From the NCBI GenBank assembly GCA_003427395.1, contig BFEA01000628.1, positions 662,544 to 713,323 of the forward strand: 50,780 nt of DNA, given 5' to 3'. Made by a program: the position numbers and the translations under genes. Under the pieces are notes generated by a model that was not told where the DNA came from, searched no databases, and saw nothing but the letters and a program-made list of their open reading frames with translations. Positions 31,565 through 43,655 of this stretch are shown one piece after another. Positions within the stretch are counted from its first letter, which is position 1. Each line of letters opens with the position of its first letter. Source of the DNA: Chara braunii. Lineage: Eukaryota > Streptophyta > Charophyceae > Charales > Characeae.

Positions 31565-33010
31565 ATTGGAGGAAATCAGCCCGCTCCTCTCGTCTTCCCG
31601 TCTTATATTACAGAACCTTATAGTGTGGCTTTGTTAGTCACAATGTTTGCAGATGGCCGTCCTCCAGTCAAAACGCGGTCTTCCATACCCCTGACTTCCC
31701 CGATCCCCCTGGCCTTGATACCCCTGACCTTGGTACCCTTGGCCTTGGTATCCCTGGCCTTGATACCCCTGGCCTTGACCATTTCATTGCCTTCCTCCTC
31801 CGCCGCCATTCCTGCCTCGCCCCCTTCCTCCACCCCTCCTTCCGTTGCCTTGATTGCCCTGCCCTTCGTTCCCACCTCCAGCCACGCTTCCCTGTGAACA
31901 GGGAGTGGGTGACGGTGGCGGGGCCACAGGCTGGGCCTGGGCTGCGGGGTAGATGGGTGGCGGCATACTCGTTTGCGGTCCGGCTATCGGTGGCGGGCTA
32001 CCCCATGGTACGATTGCATTGATCACCGGCCAGGGCCACTGTCCGTAGGAAGGCGCCCCTCCTTGCGAGGGGCCCGTACTAGATGATGGAGCCGCCACAT
32101 TTAAAGGGGTTGCTGTTAAGGCCTGAGGCGTCTTCGCTTTTCCTGATCCCTGTCCGCCCTGCGTTAAGTTCCGCACTTTGCGTTGGGCTTTCGTCAGGCG
32201 CTGCGGCACCGGCTCTTCCTCTTCCCAGAGCTCCTCCTGAACAACCTCCTCTATCACCGGCTCCTTTCCTTTCACTTGGACAACCGTTACTACCCTCCTT
32301 TGCACCACGGGCTCTGTCGCATACCCCAGCTGTGCCAATACGTCTGTAACAATCCTTGTTACTCCCGGGGTCCCAGAAGCGGTTGCATCTCTTTCCTTTC
32401 TCTTCTGCCTTTGCAGGCATACCTGACGTTGCTCCACCTGGTCCAAACACCCAACTTCCACCCCTCTGTCAATGGTGGCCCAGGTGAGCTTGGTGCTACC
32501 TCCTCCATGCCTCGTCAACTCGATGGTCTCCGATGTCGTGAGTAGCCCCAGGAAAATGATGCACTGTGCTTCCTGCGAAATCCCATGGACCTTCCACGCT
32601 CTCTTCTTAAATTTTTGAACAAAAGCCCCTATCGTCGTAAAATCCTCTTTGTTCATCGCCTCAAGGTCCGCGGTAGTCAATAGCCCGTCTCCCAGGCGGT
32701 ATTTCCTTTGCATCCCCTCCTTGAACCTCATCCAACTACCTTGGGCCGCATCTATGACTTTCTTCACTTCCTGGTGGTAGCTGTGGAGGACATACTGAAG
32801 AATGCGTTGGAACTTTACCACGTCCGACCGCCCGACCAAAGCTTGTTCCGCTCGTTCCAGCCATTCCGAGACTCTTTCCCCACAAAAGTGGAAGGTATCG
32901 ACTTTAGGGATATTGCTCGGGTTCCTTTCATGCCTGACAATAGCCGCTATGAGGTCATCGAGCGTCAGGCCCTTCTTGGGGGCACCCGATGCACCGCCGC
33001 CCTGCGACAT
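31565..33010 (-). pseudogene. gag: Gag of element 2 (capsid, Gln/Gly repeats, CCHC)
   Basis: It starts at ATG 33010, 300 bases after the PBS. Residues about 36-165 form a Ty3-like capsid region (DTFHFCGERVSEWLERAEQAL ... WMRFKEGMQRKY ... FVQKFKKRAWKV). Then come a basic region with LTKAQRKVRN, a Pro/Gly-rich tail, a TGA at 31784-31786, four to five YQGQG pentapeptides coded by a 15-bp tandem repeat, and a knuckle CKHC-D-stop-QSH-TIRFC in which a TAA (31634-31636) replaces one spacer residue. The frame continues open into the protease ORF, so gag and pro were once one frame. LTKAQRK, the knuckle and the tail GLI.SN link it to the Gag of element 1. Confidence 0.8.
31697..31780 (-). repeat. 15-bp coding tandem repeat (YQGQG)
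   Basis: On the + strand the unit CCTTGATACCCCTGG repeats about five times with small changes. It codes the Tyr-Gln-Gly-Gln-Gly run just before the zinc knuckle of Gag. Confidence 0.75.
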
Positions 33011-33310
33011 CTTGCCAGACCTTTCTCTTCAAGCTCCCTTACAAAAGAAAAACAAGCACATCCCCTTATTCAGCATTACACCTTAACTGGTCTATTTCAT
33101 CCGTCCTACCTAACTCTTACTACGTACCTTTTCCCAATGCTACACGTCCGCCCTTCATCCTTTCCTTACTCAGATAGGTAAATTTCCTCACCTATACTTA
33201 ATCATTCATTATCTCTCCTCACTTTCTCGTCCTTCGTTTATGCCTTTTCTCATTCATTTCTCATACCCGGATTTCGTTCCACCAAGGACAACGGTAGGCT
33301 TTCCGTTGTT
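33011..33310 (-). other. Element 2 leader
   Basis: 300 bases between PBS and gag ATG, without an ORF. The PBS-proximal part is shared with element 1 (CATACCCGGAT..CGTTCCA). Confidence 0.5.
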
Positions 33311-33327
33311 CCCCAGCAACGGCGCCA
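33311..33327 (-). promoter_or_regulatory. Primer-binding site (tRNA-Asp type), element 2
   Basis: The + strand CCCCAGCAACGGCGCCA differs by one base (G to A) from the tRNA-Asp 3' end matched exactly in element 1. Two bases separate it from the LTR C edge at 33330, where the expected TG is TA. Confidence 0.8.
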
Positions 33328-34959
33328 CCTATCGAGCGCATCGGTCCGGCACCTCACGCGGCAGCGCGGGACCCTCCCGGCCTCGTCACGCAGAAGTTGG
33401 TTTTAAATCCTTCGTCGTGAATATATACATGGACATTCCTTAGGCTACTCCGGCCGAGTGCGCCAGCCATACCCCTCGCAAGCCCCTACGACAGGATAGG
33501 GCCTACGCGAGGCACGACTTACTTACACCTTACGGGAGTTGTCACCTCCCTTCGGGGGGTGTATCCCTGCCGAGCTACCAGTCCACAGTACGAAAGCTAA
33601 TCAGTTGCAATCGCAGAGGTGGACCAGCCGAGGGCGTTTCTCGTTCGCTGTAGCATAGGGGGTACGCGCGGTAATACGCTTCTAACGGACCCACACGCGA
33701 ACCGGCATCATGGCGGGCTGAAGTCCCAAGCACGGCTCGTCGTCGGTCGACTAGGACGCATCCCACACACCACGTGCACACCACTTTACGAACACAAAAA
33801 TAAAACTCACACACACATACGAAACAACACAACATAAACAACGTGACAATGCTCCTAGCCCCCCGGTAGCCGCCCCATCACTTTCCAATGTGGAATTCGG
33901 ATAGGCGTTGCGCAAGAGACTTAATATAAAATCGCGCGGACGCAGGGTTATCGCATATCGACTTGCAATGCAAATGCGCGCAAGCAGTCGCAATGAAGGC
34001 GTACTATGTGGTACCCATACTCACGCGGTCCCCGTTAATAACGAGGATCGCGTTCGACACACAAATGTTGGCTGACACGCGCCTTGAGGGTTAATCTCTC
34101 GACGCTGGACAACCGTCATGCGCGGTTGAAAACCACACCCTTTTCTGCATCCTGTGTAGAGGGGTTGATTAGACAACTTTCAGCTGTCGTGGCGGTCAAA
34201 CATCAAGGGGTTTGACTTTGACGGCTGCCACAGACTATAACGTCCAACTATAAAAACTCCAAAGAGCAAAAGATAAGGAATAGGCCGAAGGTTCCCCGCC
34301 TAGTAAACAGAATCATAGCCCTGGGGTACCCTGCCTTTTTCGCGCGGCGTTGGCGGCCTATAACAATCTCAAACATTCGCCCATACGTGTCAGTCCCTTT
34401 GTAATCCCATAACTTTTTACACACTAGGGCGGTAAAACGTCGCGTGCGGGATTTTAATATAAAGCTGCGCAGCCGAGGGCCTACCTCATACCAACCCGCA
34501 ATGCAGGCGTACGCATGTAGTCGTAACGATGACGTACTATGTAGTTCCCATAATCAAGCGGTCCCTCGTGGATCCGAGTTCCGCTTATGACACTCAAGTG
34601 TCAGATTCGAAGTGTCGTGAGAGTCTAATCCTTCACGACATTGCACGGCTGAAGGAATAGTCGTGCAGCCGCCGCGAGACCCCCGACCTTTGGTCTGAGC
34701 GTCTCGATAGGCAAGGCAAATAGGCTCTGCGCAAGGGAAAAACCCTTTCCTGCAGAGCCTAGGGCTTAGGACGTTCTGGACAAGGAACTCATATCCAGGC
34801 CTAGGACCAAACGTCTGACTAAGAAAATCATCAAAAAACAAGAACAAAAAAAATAGAAGGAGGGACCTCCCCTAAGCCCCTCGGTCTCAACTTCTGAGTA
34901 GAGTTTTAGTATGGGGGTCCGTCAACCCATGCAAACACTTATTCTAAGTATACCTATGT

Positions 34960-34985
34960 ATACATATATAAGAGTTAAGTATGTG
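34960..34985 (-). promoter_or_regulatory. Possible TATA region of LTR C
   Basis: The minus strand reads CTTATATATGTATACATAGG in the segment equivalent to the AT tract of LTR A at 7141-7181. It is absent from LTR B. This is position and composition only. Confidence 0.2.
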
Positions 34986-35362
34986 ACGATCACTTCTCAC
35001 GGTCTCACTAGGGTTTCTCACAATAATACGTATATACGTGATCGTGGGCAACCAAATCCAGAATCTGATTCACAGCACATACCTGCAATAACATCAATGA
35101 ACCAAATCAACAGCCCACACACTACACGGAGTCAACCCCAACCACCTTCGACATTCATACCCCTCCCTTTAGCCATGCAAGCCCTAAACCCCCTGTCCAA
35201 CCAACCTTAATTAAATACTCAGCACCTTTGTTAAATGACCATTCAATAAAAGTCCGGGTGAAACCTTAATAAAACAACGAAATCACCAGGGCTAAAGCCT
35301 CTTAGGTTGAGTGTGGAGGGAGAGCTGAAATTGACTCGTAGACCGACGAATCGGCAACCGAC

Positions 35363-35381
35363 CTGTTATCAGTGATAACAG
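35363..35381. promoter_or_regulatory. Conserved palindrome in LTR C
   Basis: CTGTTATCAGTGATAACAG, identical to the LTR A copy, downstream of CCGACGAATCGGCAACCGAC. Confidence 0.5.
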
Positions 35382-35659
35382 AAAGTGATCCTCAAGGGAT
35401 TAAGCTGGGTCTAGCCCTGAACTTAAATCAAATGATAAAAAAACAAAAACCTGTGACACACGGCATACCAATCCCCAAGCTAAGATCATAAGTGTATGGA
35501 GAATACAACTTCATAATACATCCTCACTCAAAATCTCCTTATACGCTAAACTTAAGTCTACTTTTAAGCCAATGCTTAAGCTAAAAGTAGACCAACTAAA
35601 GAATCTCCTCTATTCTGGGCGGGTCGCTTGAATCACCACCTGTCAAAATACAATCTATC

Positions 35660-36230
35660 TCCTCTAAACTAAGAAAATTTCGGCAGCGCTTCCCGTAGGA
35701 AAAGTGTCTTTTGAGAATTTATATAAGCCCAGATACAAGAGCAGAAATAATCTCTTACTCCTGGAAAGTCAAATTTTATCTAACTCCCTAATCTCGTAAA
35801 AATTTGGGTAGCAATCCCTTTACAAAGGGAGACTTCCCAGATTTGTTCTAAGTCTGATTTGAACTCACAAGACAAACTTGAGTTCAATTTAGATATGATT
35901 TAACTAACTCCTCAGTTTTGCAGAAATTTCGGCAGCACTCCCTCTAGAAAAATGCTCTCCCTAAATTTATACAAAGCGAGGTCCAAAATTTGAGAATAAC
36001 TTTGACTTCTCAAAGTCCAATTTTGTCTACCTCCCTGAATTAGTAAAAATTAGGGCAGCAATCCCTCTAGAAAATTTATACTAAGCTATATATGGAAAAG
36101 ATAACTTGAACTCTGACAAGTCAAAAGTTGACTAACGTCTTGGATTTGTAGAAATTTCGACAGCGCTTCCTGTAGGAAAAGTAGCTTGCCAAGATTTATA
36201 CAAAGCCAAGTATAAGAAAAAATCTCAGAA
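35660..36230. repeat. About 123-bp tandem subrepeats (LTR C)
   Basis: Same array as in LTR B, with substitutions and a short deletion in the fourth unit near 36071, where the 'GGAGACTTTCCAG' part is missing. Confidence 0.7.
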
Positions 36231-36492
36231 AATGCACGAATTTATCTAAGTAAAAAAAATTATTACAGAAAATGGAGAAATTGACACTAACTCCTATGAC
36301 TCTAGTACGTGGCGAGCAACTAAAGCAACTACCTATCAACCTGAAACTTAGACCAAGTAGTATCCTCACTCAGTCACATGCAAACCAAACCACAAAGGTA
36401 AGTACTCTCACCAGCCCAAGTTTATTTTATATAGATAGTTCGTGAATCTTTTTGAGTTATTGAACCCTTATTTCCCTCTTACATAACACATA

Positions 36493-37180
36493 GAGCTGGA
36501 CCATTCGCCATGGAAACAATGCCCAGCTTGCCTTTAAGATATATACGAAAAGGTTGCACAATTACTTCTCTCTTCTTTTGGCCAGACGAGTAGGCCATTC
36601 GCCATGAAAACAATACCTAGTCGCCCTGCGTTGTTTAATATCCAAAAATTTAGTATTTCTTCGACTTTCTTTTCAAAAGAAAAGGCAAATATGGGCGGGG
36701 GACTAAACCATTCACAGTAGAAAATATGTTCAACTTCCCCAAACTATTTTCATTTATACTTTGTATTTTCTTTTTTCTCTTCTGAATGATATGACTTAAC
36801 GTTGTATCATTCACAGTAGAAACAATGCCCAGCTGCCAGTTCACATGCAAATATACATAAAGTACTTTCCTTTGTACTGAGTTTAATTTATGTGTGTGGT
36901 TTTCAGGCTGAAATATTCACCATGGAAACAATGCTTAGCCTGAGACAAAAAATTCTCCCTCAGAATAAACAAGAATTTAAACCCCTCCTATCAGGCAAAC
37001 CCTCAGAGTTAACTAGAATAAACAGGTCATTCACAGTAGAAACAATGCCTGGTCCTCCAGAAAACAACTAAATAAACATAGCAACCAGGTCATTCACAGT
37101 ATAAACAATGCCTGGTCCTTCAGAAAACAGCCAAATAAACATAGCCCTGAGCCATTCACAGTTGAAACAATGCTCCGGCT
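36493..37180. repeat. Hairpin array with core CATTC..GAAACAATG (LTR C)
   Basis: The eight hairpins of LTR B recur at +19182. The first copy here has the arm CCCAGCTT where B has CCCAACTT; the C version pairs better with AGCTGG on the other side. From the second copy on, the two LTRs are identical. Confidence 0.7.
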
Positions 37181-39618
37181 TTGGTTGACCCTTCCAAACG
37201 CATGCAAAACTGTCTTCCTCCCACCTTCCCCCAATTCATACCTTGGTCTGCTTTCTGTCAAAACAAAGATGAAACTTAAACTTCACTCTCACACATTCTT
37301 TCCTTTTGATCTGGTTAGTCCTGAAGAGAAAGCAAAAACCATAGGGACAACACATGCATACCGCAATCATACTACACGGAGATAGGCAAAATGGGTAGTA
37401 GTGGGTTATACAAATAAAGATGATTTACCTGAAGGTTCCCTGCTTTCAGAACCCCGCATAGGTTCCGGCAGAGCTCCCGCAATCGGTGGGTGGACTCCGC
37501 TCAGAGTCTTGCTGCGGTCCTACGGGTTGCAGTCCCGCCTGCCGCCTTCCTCTCAGAACCAGGACTAGACTGAGACTTAGAAAGGATAGAAATAGAAGGT
37601 AGAGACTCTCAGATACAGGAGAGTTACACTCAGACTCGCGGGAGACGGTCTTGTTATCTTGGCTCGCCTAAGGGCCCCGCAATGATGGCCAAACTGTAAC
37701 AGCTTGGTCAAACCAGAAGTCAAACCAGCAACGGTTGACTCTCTGGCGACTCCTCAGAGTCGTAGCAACACCCTGCCATACTTGTGGCTTGAGACGCCCT
37801 ATCCTCCTTAGTCATAGTACCTCTACGCCTAACCAAAACCCCCAGTTCGCCACCTTAAAAGAAACGAAGTACTTTTGAATAAAGCCCCTCCACTTTTGAC
37901 TCTTCTTAAAGCGAGAGTAAGGACACGACAAAGCCCAATCAAAAGCAGTGCGCGTGATACTTGTGCGCTGCTCCAAACCTCAAGCATCAGCACGCAATGC
38001 CATGTAGTCTCCTCGGCATCGGCTCCACGCAACATGTTGCAACTGTGCAACAACCATCAACAAACGCACAGTCCGTACCTTACCGTAAGACACAGGCTAA
38101 CCCTTGCTGCAGATACATAAGCAGTATTAAGCACAGATTCAGAATACATAAGCTAAACTCACTACAATGCACAGGGCGGGTCACCGAGATACACAACAAC
38201 ACGCTGGCAAACAGGCAAATCCAATCACCTTGAGGCTACCCCACAAAGCCCGTTTTCCAGCAGTGAGTTGTCCCCCCTTATCAGTAATTGCTGGGTCCCC
38301 GCGTCTGCCCATTATAGTGGCAGGACAAGATTGAATCTAACCGTGGACACAGGCAGATACGCGCAGCCGCTGCTGTTGCGGCCTCCTTCTGCTTACACTT
38401 TCCCGAAGAAGGTCAGTCAATCTCTCCTCACTCTCCTGCCGTTTATGTCTGTCCGCGCTCACGGAGGTACTCCGACTCGCGATCCCTAGGTAGGGCTAGG
38501 CATGGCCCCGACTCCCACGTAAGCTTTCCTTCCCAATCCCTGCCTGCAATGCTCCTAGGAAGAAGCGAATGAATCTCCTGCTAAACGCGGGCAGGTTCAT
38601 TCCCATTTTTCACAGCCTCCTCCTGGCGCAGCTCCTCTACTAACAATCTTTAAAACTAACTACTAAACTCTAAATCTAACACTACCATTCAATTCGTCTT
38701 ATTCCCAAACCCCAATTTCGCATCTTCCCCCGCTCGTTTTCGTCAAGAAACGAGCGGGTTACTCATTTCCTCCTTTGCTATCTTCACTGTCCGCCATAGC
38801 CCCGCGCAGTAGATTTTTTACTAACCCCCAATTCTACTCTATTGCTCCCAAAACTAACTTCCCTATTGAAATCGCCCTGTCCCATAAGCACGAAAACGAC
38901 TATCGATTTGCCTGACCCCGACGAGAATAAGGCAGTCTATCTGCTTTTCTNCCCCNCCTTTCTCTCTACCGCCATAACTCCACGCACTGACTTTTGTATC
39001 TAACTCCCGACCTACTCCACTAATCCTAAAACTAACAACAAAATCGAATTCGCCCTTCCTTAAAACGTCTGACTAACATCTTCCCCCGCCCGTTCTCGTT
39101 GAGAAACGGGCGAGCCATCTCCCTTCCACCCCGCCTGCCTCTCACCATTGCCCATCCTCGTCCCGCACGCATCTGACACCTCCGCCCGCCCGGGTTCACT
39201 CACCACCCGCTTTCCCTCCTGTGCCACGTTCAACCTTGCTCCGCGGCGCCCTGCTCTGCTGCGCTGTGTGCCGCCCCGCTGTCTGCCTCACTCCATCTTC
39301 CTTCTCACTCAAGTCTAAATGCACCAGACGCTGTTCCGCGCCCCGATTCATCCCCCTTTCCTCTTTCTTTCAGCCCTTTGCCTTTCTGTCCCTGTACCAG
39401 CCGCCCACTCTCCCGCTACGCTCGGGTTCCTCGTCTCCACCTCCGGCCCCGACAGCACCTCACCACTACGGCCTCCTCGATGACTCCAGCCGGCTGAAAG
39501 AAACCTTCGGTGGGGCCGACTGCTAACGGTCTGAGCAGTCTTTTGCTCCTATACCGAAGTCCTAATGGTTGATCGCCCAGGCGCCCACTGCCCGATCTGT
39601 AACGCTGCGAGCTCCTCC
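36596..39618. repeat. 3023-bp block identical to 17414-20436
   Basis: Line-by-line comparison shows no substitution or indel between this block and 17414-20436 apart from the two Ns. The first mismatch on the left is T/C at 17413/36595 and on the right C/A at 20437/39619. The flanks outside differ by about 5%. Confidence 0.8.
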
Positions 39619-40594
39619 ATACGTTTCCCCCGGCCGCAGTGCTCGGTCCCACAGCCGAGAAGCGGGACTGCCCTATGGAAAACTTCAAAGGGGACCGGCT
39701 ACTGGACCGTTCAATTAGTCTTTCCCCGCTGTGCCTAGTTGTTTGCGAGGCCGTCCCTTGCGCTGATCTTAGTGGTAGTAGCAAAAGTTTTCAATGAGAA
39801 CTTTAAAGGCCGAAGTAAAAAAAAAAAAAAAAAGCCCCCGCATATACCGTATCGCCCCTGGCTCACGCTTGGTGCCCTGGGTCACCCCGCCCGGGCACCA
39901 CTCACACTAGCTTGCGGTTGACAGAAGGGGTACCCGCGGCGACCCCTGCCACTCTGGTTTACCCCGCCTCGTCGGCTGGCCACCCACCGGCTCGCATGCA
40001 CGTCCCACTCCTCGGTCCGGGCTTTCAAAATGGAGGAGGTCGAGGAAACTCCATCGGCATTCCCAGATCAACCAAAAGAGGCGCGCGCTCCAGGTCCTCA
40101 ACTATCGTGGTGGCCATCCGTGGCCGGTGTCATTCCCTACCTACGAAAGGTTAAATCATAAGGCCAAATATTAACGGCCACAAATAAATAATAATAAAAA
40201 CTCAGAAAAATAACCGCTGGCTCCGTCTCGATGCCGCCGATGCGAAAATCAACGGGGACGGCCCTGCCGAACCTTCGATGTCGCACTTCTTGTTCATTAT
40301 GCAGGGTCCTCACCGCTGTCTAGGCCGCCCTCCGCACGAGCGTGCGCGCATACCGATCGAATGTACCAATCTTACAGAAAACACCCTGTTAACCCTAGTT
40401 CATCAATTATTAATAAACAAGTAATTAAAAATCTTACCGGCGGCCACACACTCTCCATTCTAATCAACCATTCAGTGAATGTACACGACAGACACTGCCG
40501 CAACTCGTGCAGTACACTTAAACCAAACTAAACTTATTCTCTGTCATCTGCAAAAACCAGGGCGGATACCCTTGTAAGGGTATTCGCGCCGACA

Positions 40595-40598
40595 GCGA
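40595..40598. repeat. Target-site duplication, right copy (GCGA)
   Basis: It directly follows the LTR C terminus GCCGACA and is followed by ATGAACAAGGTATTG, the continuation of the interrupted module (compare GTTAACAAGGTATTG at 44622). Confidence 0.6.
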
Positions 40599-40956
40599 AT
40601 GAACAAGGTATTGAAAGAGGTGATTGCTTCCACAACTCCGACGAAAGGTCAATCAATCATCTAATATATCGATCAATCATTTAATCCGCCGATTAACCGT
40701 TTAATCGGCCAATCGGCCGATGAATTGATTAATCGGCCAATCAATCGATTAATCAGCTGGTAAATCGACTAAATCCTTTCTTAATAAAATACAATGATAT
40801 ACTCTCTCATCTATCACTCTTTGAGCAAGTGTTTTACAAAACATCATGTTTCAGCAAGCCACTTCTAGCAAACATCGAACATCCACCTGGCCTTTTCTGG
40901 ACCAATCAATCGATTATGGTAGGTTCAATTAGCTAATCAATGGACTGATCAAAGCC

Positions 40957-40987
<31 letters not shown>

Positions 40988-41404
40988 GAGGGGGAAAGGT
41001 CTTTCAATCGATTTATCCGTCGATCATTCGTTTAATTGATAGATCAATCGATTGATCGGCCGATCGACCATTCAATTGATTAATCGGTCGATCAATCGAT
41101 TAATATTTCTTTTTCCCTACCCTAGGGCACTTTAATGATAAAATCTCACATTTTGCGCAAAGCGTTTCTACACTAACTCCTTCCGCTTCACCTAAAAAAA
41201 AAAAAAAAAAAAAAGGGAAAGAAAGGGGAAATAATAAATAAATAAAGTTGGGATAATCAACCAATCAATCAAAAATCATGCAGTTGATCAATCGATCAAA
41301 TGATTCGACAAATCAATCATTTAAATATCCTATCAAGCAATCCGTCATCCCATAAAACATTTCACGACTCTTTAATCATTCGATTGATCAATCAACCTGT
41401 GGAG

Positions 41405-41710
41405 CACACCGAATATATTCGGAGCTTTTTCGAACCACCAAACATGTTCGAGAGTTCGGCCCAGCAAACTAAAAAAAAAAATAAAAAAATAAAAAAAAAT
41501 AAAAAAAATTTAAAGGTTGGTTATGAATTTGAGCATGCCTCTTAGGCAAACGTTGTTTGTATTATTATTTTACACAACATATATTGTTTTTAGATTTTTT
41601 AGAGAAATTTTTGTTTTGTTTTTTTAAATATTTTTATGTTAGCGTTCGAAGAGTTTTGACGCTCGTTCTCGTTCAGTACCGAACATTCGGGTTCGATCAC
41701 CGAACCCGAA
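41405..41710. other. Cluster of CGAA/TTCG palindromes
   Basis: CCGAATATATTCGG (near 41409) is a perfect palindrome. TTCGGGTTCG-ATCAC-CGAACCCGAA (41686-41710) has perfect 10-bp arms. A third, CGAACATGTTCG, appears at about 42459, and AACATGTTCG at 41442. Heat-shock-element-like GAA/TTC spacing is possible but not shown. Confidence 0.45.
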
Positions 41711-43143
41711 TACAATGCTACACACCAATCAACCAACAGGCGGATCGTTCAAACAACCAATCAATCAACCACCACAACATACAATCGATTGACAAACCCA
41801 TCAATCGGTTTCCGATCGATTAATCATTTAACAGAACGACTATCAACACACCAATCGACATACAGATCAGGCAATTGATCTTCTAACATGTACCAATCAA
41901 ATAATCAGATAAGCTAATCAATCAATATATCAAGCAAATTGATCAACCTATCGACCAATCAACTGATGAATTATACAAAACTGATGTTTTCTTCTTCAAT
42001 AAGTTGTTCAACCTGTTGCTTAAAGAGTGAATCACTTATCATAAATGTATTCGCCCTCACTTACGAATCAATAACTGATTGACCGTTTGAATGTTGGAAT
42101 ATTTAATTTTTTAGCGCAGTTTTTCACCAACCTCTTGAATTGACCAATTAAAACATAGGCTTCGTGAACCCCCCGCCCCCCAAAAAAAATATTAGGTTTA
42201 AACAAAATTTATTTAGGATTCTAAGAGTATAGTTTTTATGCCTTCTACATGAGCAAGATTCTTTGCAAAGTAAAACAAACAAAAAAAAAAACATAAACAA
42301 ATATTTTTAAGAACTACTGAAAGTGGCAAAGTAAAAAGAAAATTTTTGTACTGTAAATCATTACTAGGCGGAGCATCGTATATTTACAAATTGAAATAGT
42401 CATATTTTATTTAATCTTAAAAGATCATTTACATAGTCCTCTAAGTTGTGTATCACGACGAACATGTTCGAGGGTTTGACGAACGTGCGAAGTTGCGAAC
42501 GTGTTATCTTGTTTGTTAATAGTACTGAATACGTTCGCCATAACATATTCTCTCATTTGTAGGTAAACTTTTTTTTTTTTTAACCTTATTTTTAATTTTT
42601 TTCTTTTCATTTTTTATTTTTAACTTGCGTTTCACTAAGAATTTGAAAATGTCTTTGAAACAAAAGTTTTTGCGTTATTATTTTACATAACATATATTTT
42701 TTAACAAAGATTTTATTGTTAACTTCAAAATTGCTTTATAGAGTCTATAAATATTGAAAATGGCATATAGTCCTGTATGCGAGAATTCACCCAAACTGTT
42801 TTTTTACAACTTTCGAGTTTGTTTTATTGGAGCTCTGCTTTTCTGCAAGTCCATTGGGAATGACTTATAGTCCTGTAACAGGATATTTACAATAAAACAT
42901 TTTCCTCCATATCTTGATGATCGCTCGACTATTTGTTTGATTTTTTGCGGTGTCTCTCGGAAAGTGGTCGAGAATGTGTTTTTTATTTTATTAGAAATAG
43001 AAGGTTGACTTCTACTTTTTCACTTTTATACAAAATGTTGTTTTTTTTTGTTTTGTTGGGTTTTCACGAATACTATGTTTTAATCTGACCACATTATTGA
43101 GACATTTCCTCAGTTATCCGAGCAATAGATCGATCGATCAATC

Positions 43144-43655
43144 GACTAATTAATTCATAATTAACCATGCCATCAATCGGTTGATCAATCGACTAATCAA
43201 TGATCAATTGTTTATATGCCGATCAATTTATCGATCGATTAATAGATCGATCAATCGTCTATTCAGTCGATCAATAGGTCACTTGACCGATTAATTGTTT
43301 AATTGGTCGATTTATTGATTTATCGGTCGATTAATCGTTATTCGGCTGATCAATTGATCAATCAACCGATAAATCGTTTAAACCGCTGATCAATCGATTG
43401 ACTAATTAATTGATAATTAACCATGCCATCAATCGGTTGATCAATCGACTAATCAATGATCAATTGTTTATATGTCGATCAATTTATCGATTGATTAATA
43501 GATCGATCAATCGTCTATTCGGTCGATGAATGAGTTACTTGACCGATTAATCGTTTAATTGGTCGATTAATTAATTTATCGGTCGATTCATCGTTATTCG
43601 GTTGATCAATTGATCATTCAACCGGTTAATCGTTTAAACGGCTGATCAATCGATT
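43144..43655. repeat. 256-bp tandem duplication
   Basis: Unit 1 (43144-43399) and unit 2 (43400-43655) are directly repeated with a period of exactly 256 at the landmarks GACTAATTAATT (43144, 43400) and CCATGCCATCAATCGG (43165, 43421). They differ at a few percent of sites. This is the clearest recent amplification within the satellite-like region. Confidence 0.8.

Larger units (their letters stand above)
15252..40594 (-). mobile_element. Element 2: giant Ty3/gypsy-like LTR retrotransposon, about 25.3 kb
   Basis: Two long direct repeats (15252-21477 and 33330-40594) both begin TRTCGAGCGCATCGG and end GTATTCGCGCCGACA on the + strand, giving imperfect terminal inverted repeats TGTCGAGCGC/TGTCGGCGC. 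A tRNA-Asp-type PBS lies just inside the right LTR, so transcription runs right to left. The interior (about 11.85 kb) encodes gag, protease, RT/RNase H and integrase with a GPY/F-type C-terminus, then a second gag-like ORF. The order PR-RT-RH-IN is that of Ty3/gypsy elements. A 4-bp flanking duplication and a homologous empty target support a single insertion. The coding frames are decayed, so this copy is inactive. Confidence 0.85.
33330..40594 (-). mobile_element. LTR C: 5' LTR of element 2 (7.27 kb)
   Basis: The right long terminal repeat is the promoter-bearing one for this orientation. It carries everything in LTR B plus about 1 kb (roughly 34045-35046). That extra part includes a second, diverged copy of the 'CCCATAACTTT..GTACTATGTRGT' segment (period 533, 34001 versus 34534) and a CTTCACGACATTGCACGG block also present in LTR A. 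LTR A having this block suggests B lost it. Two Ns lie at 38951 and 38956, where LTR B reads A and A. At over 7 kb it is exceptionally long for an LTR. Confidence 0.8.
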
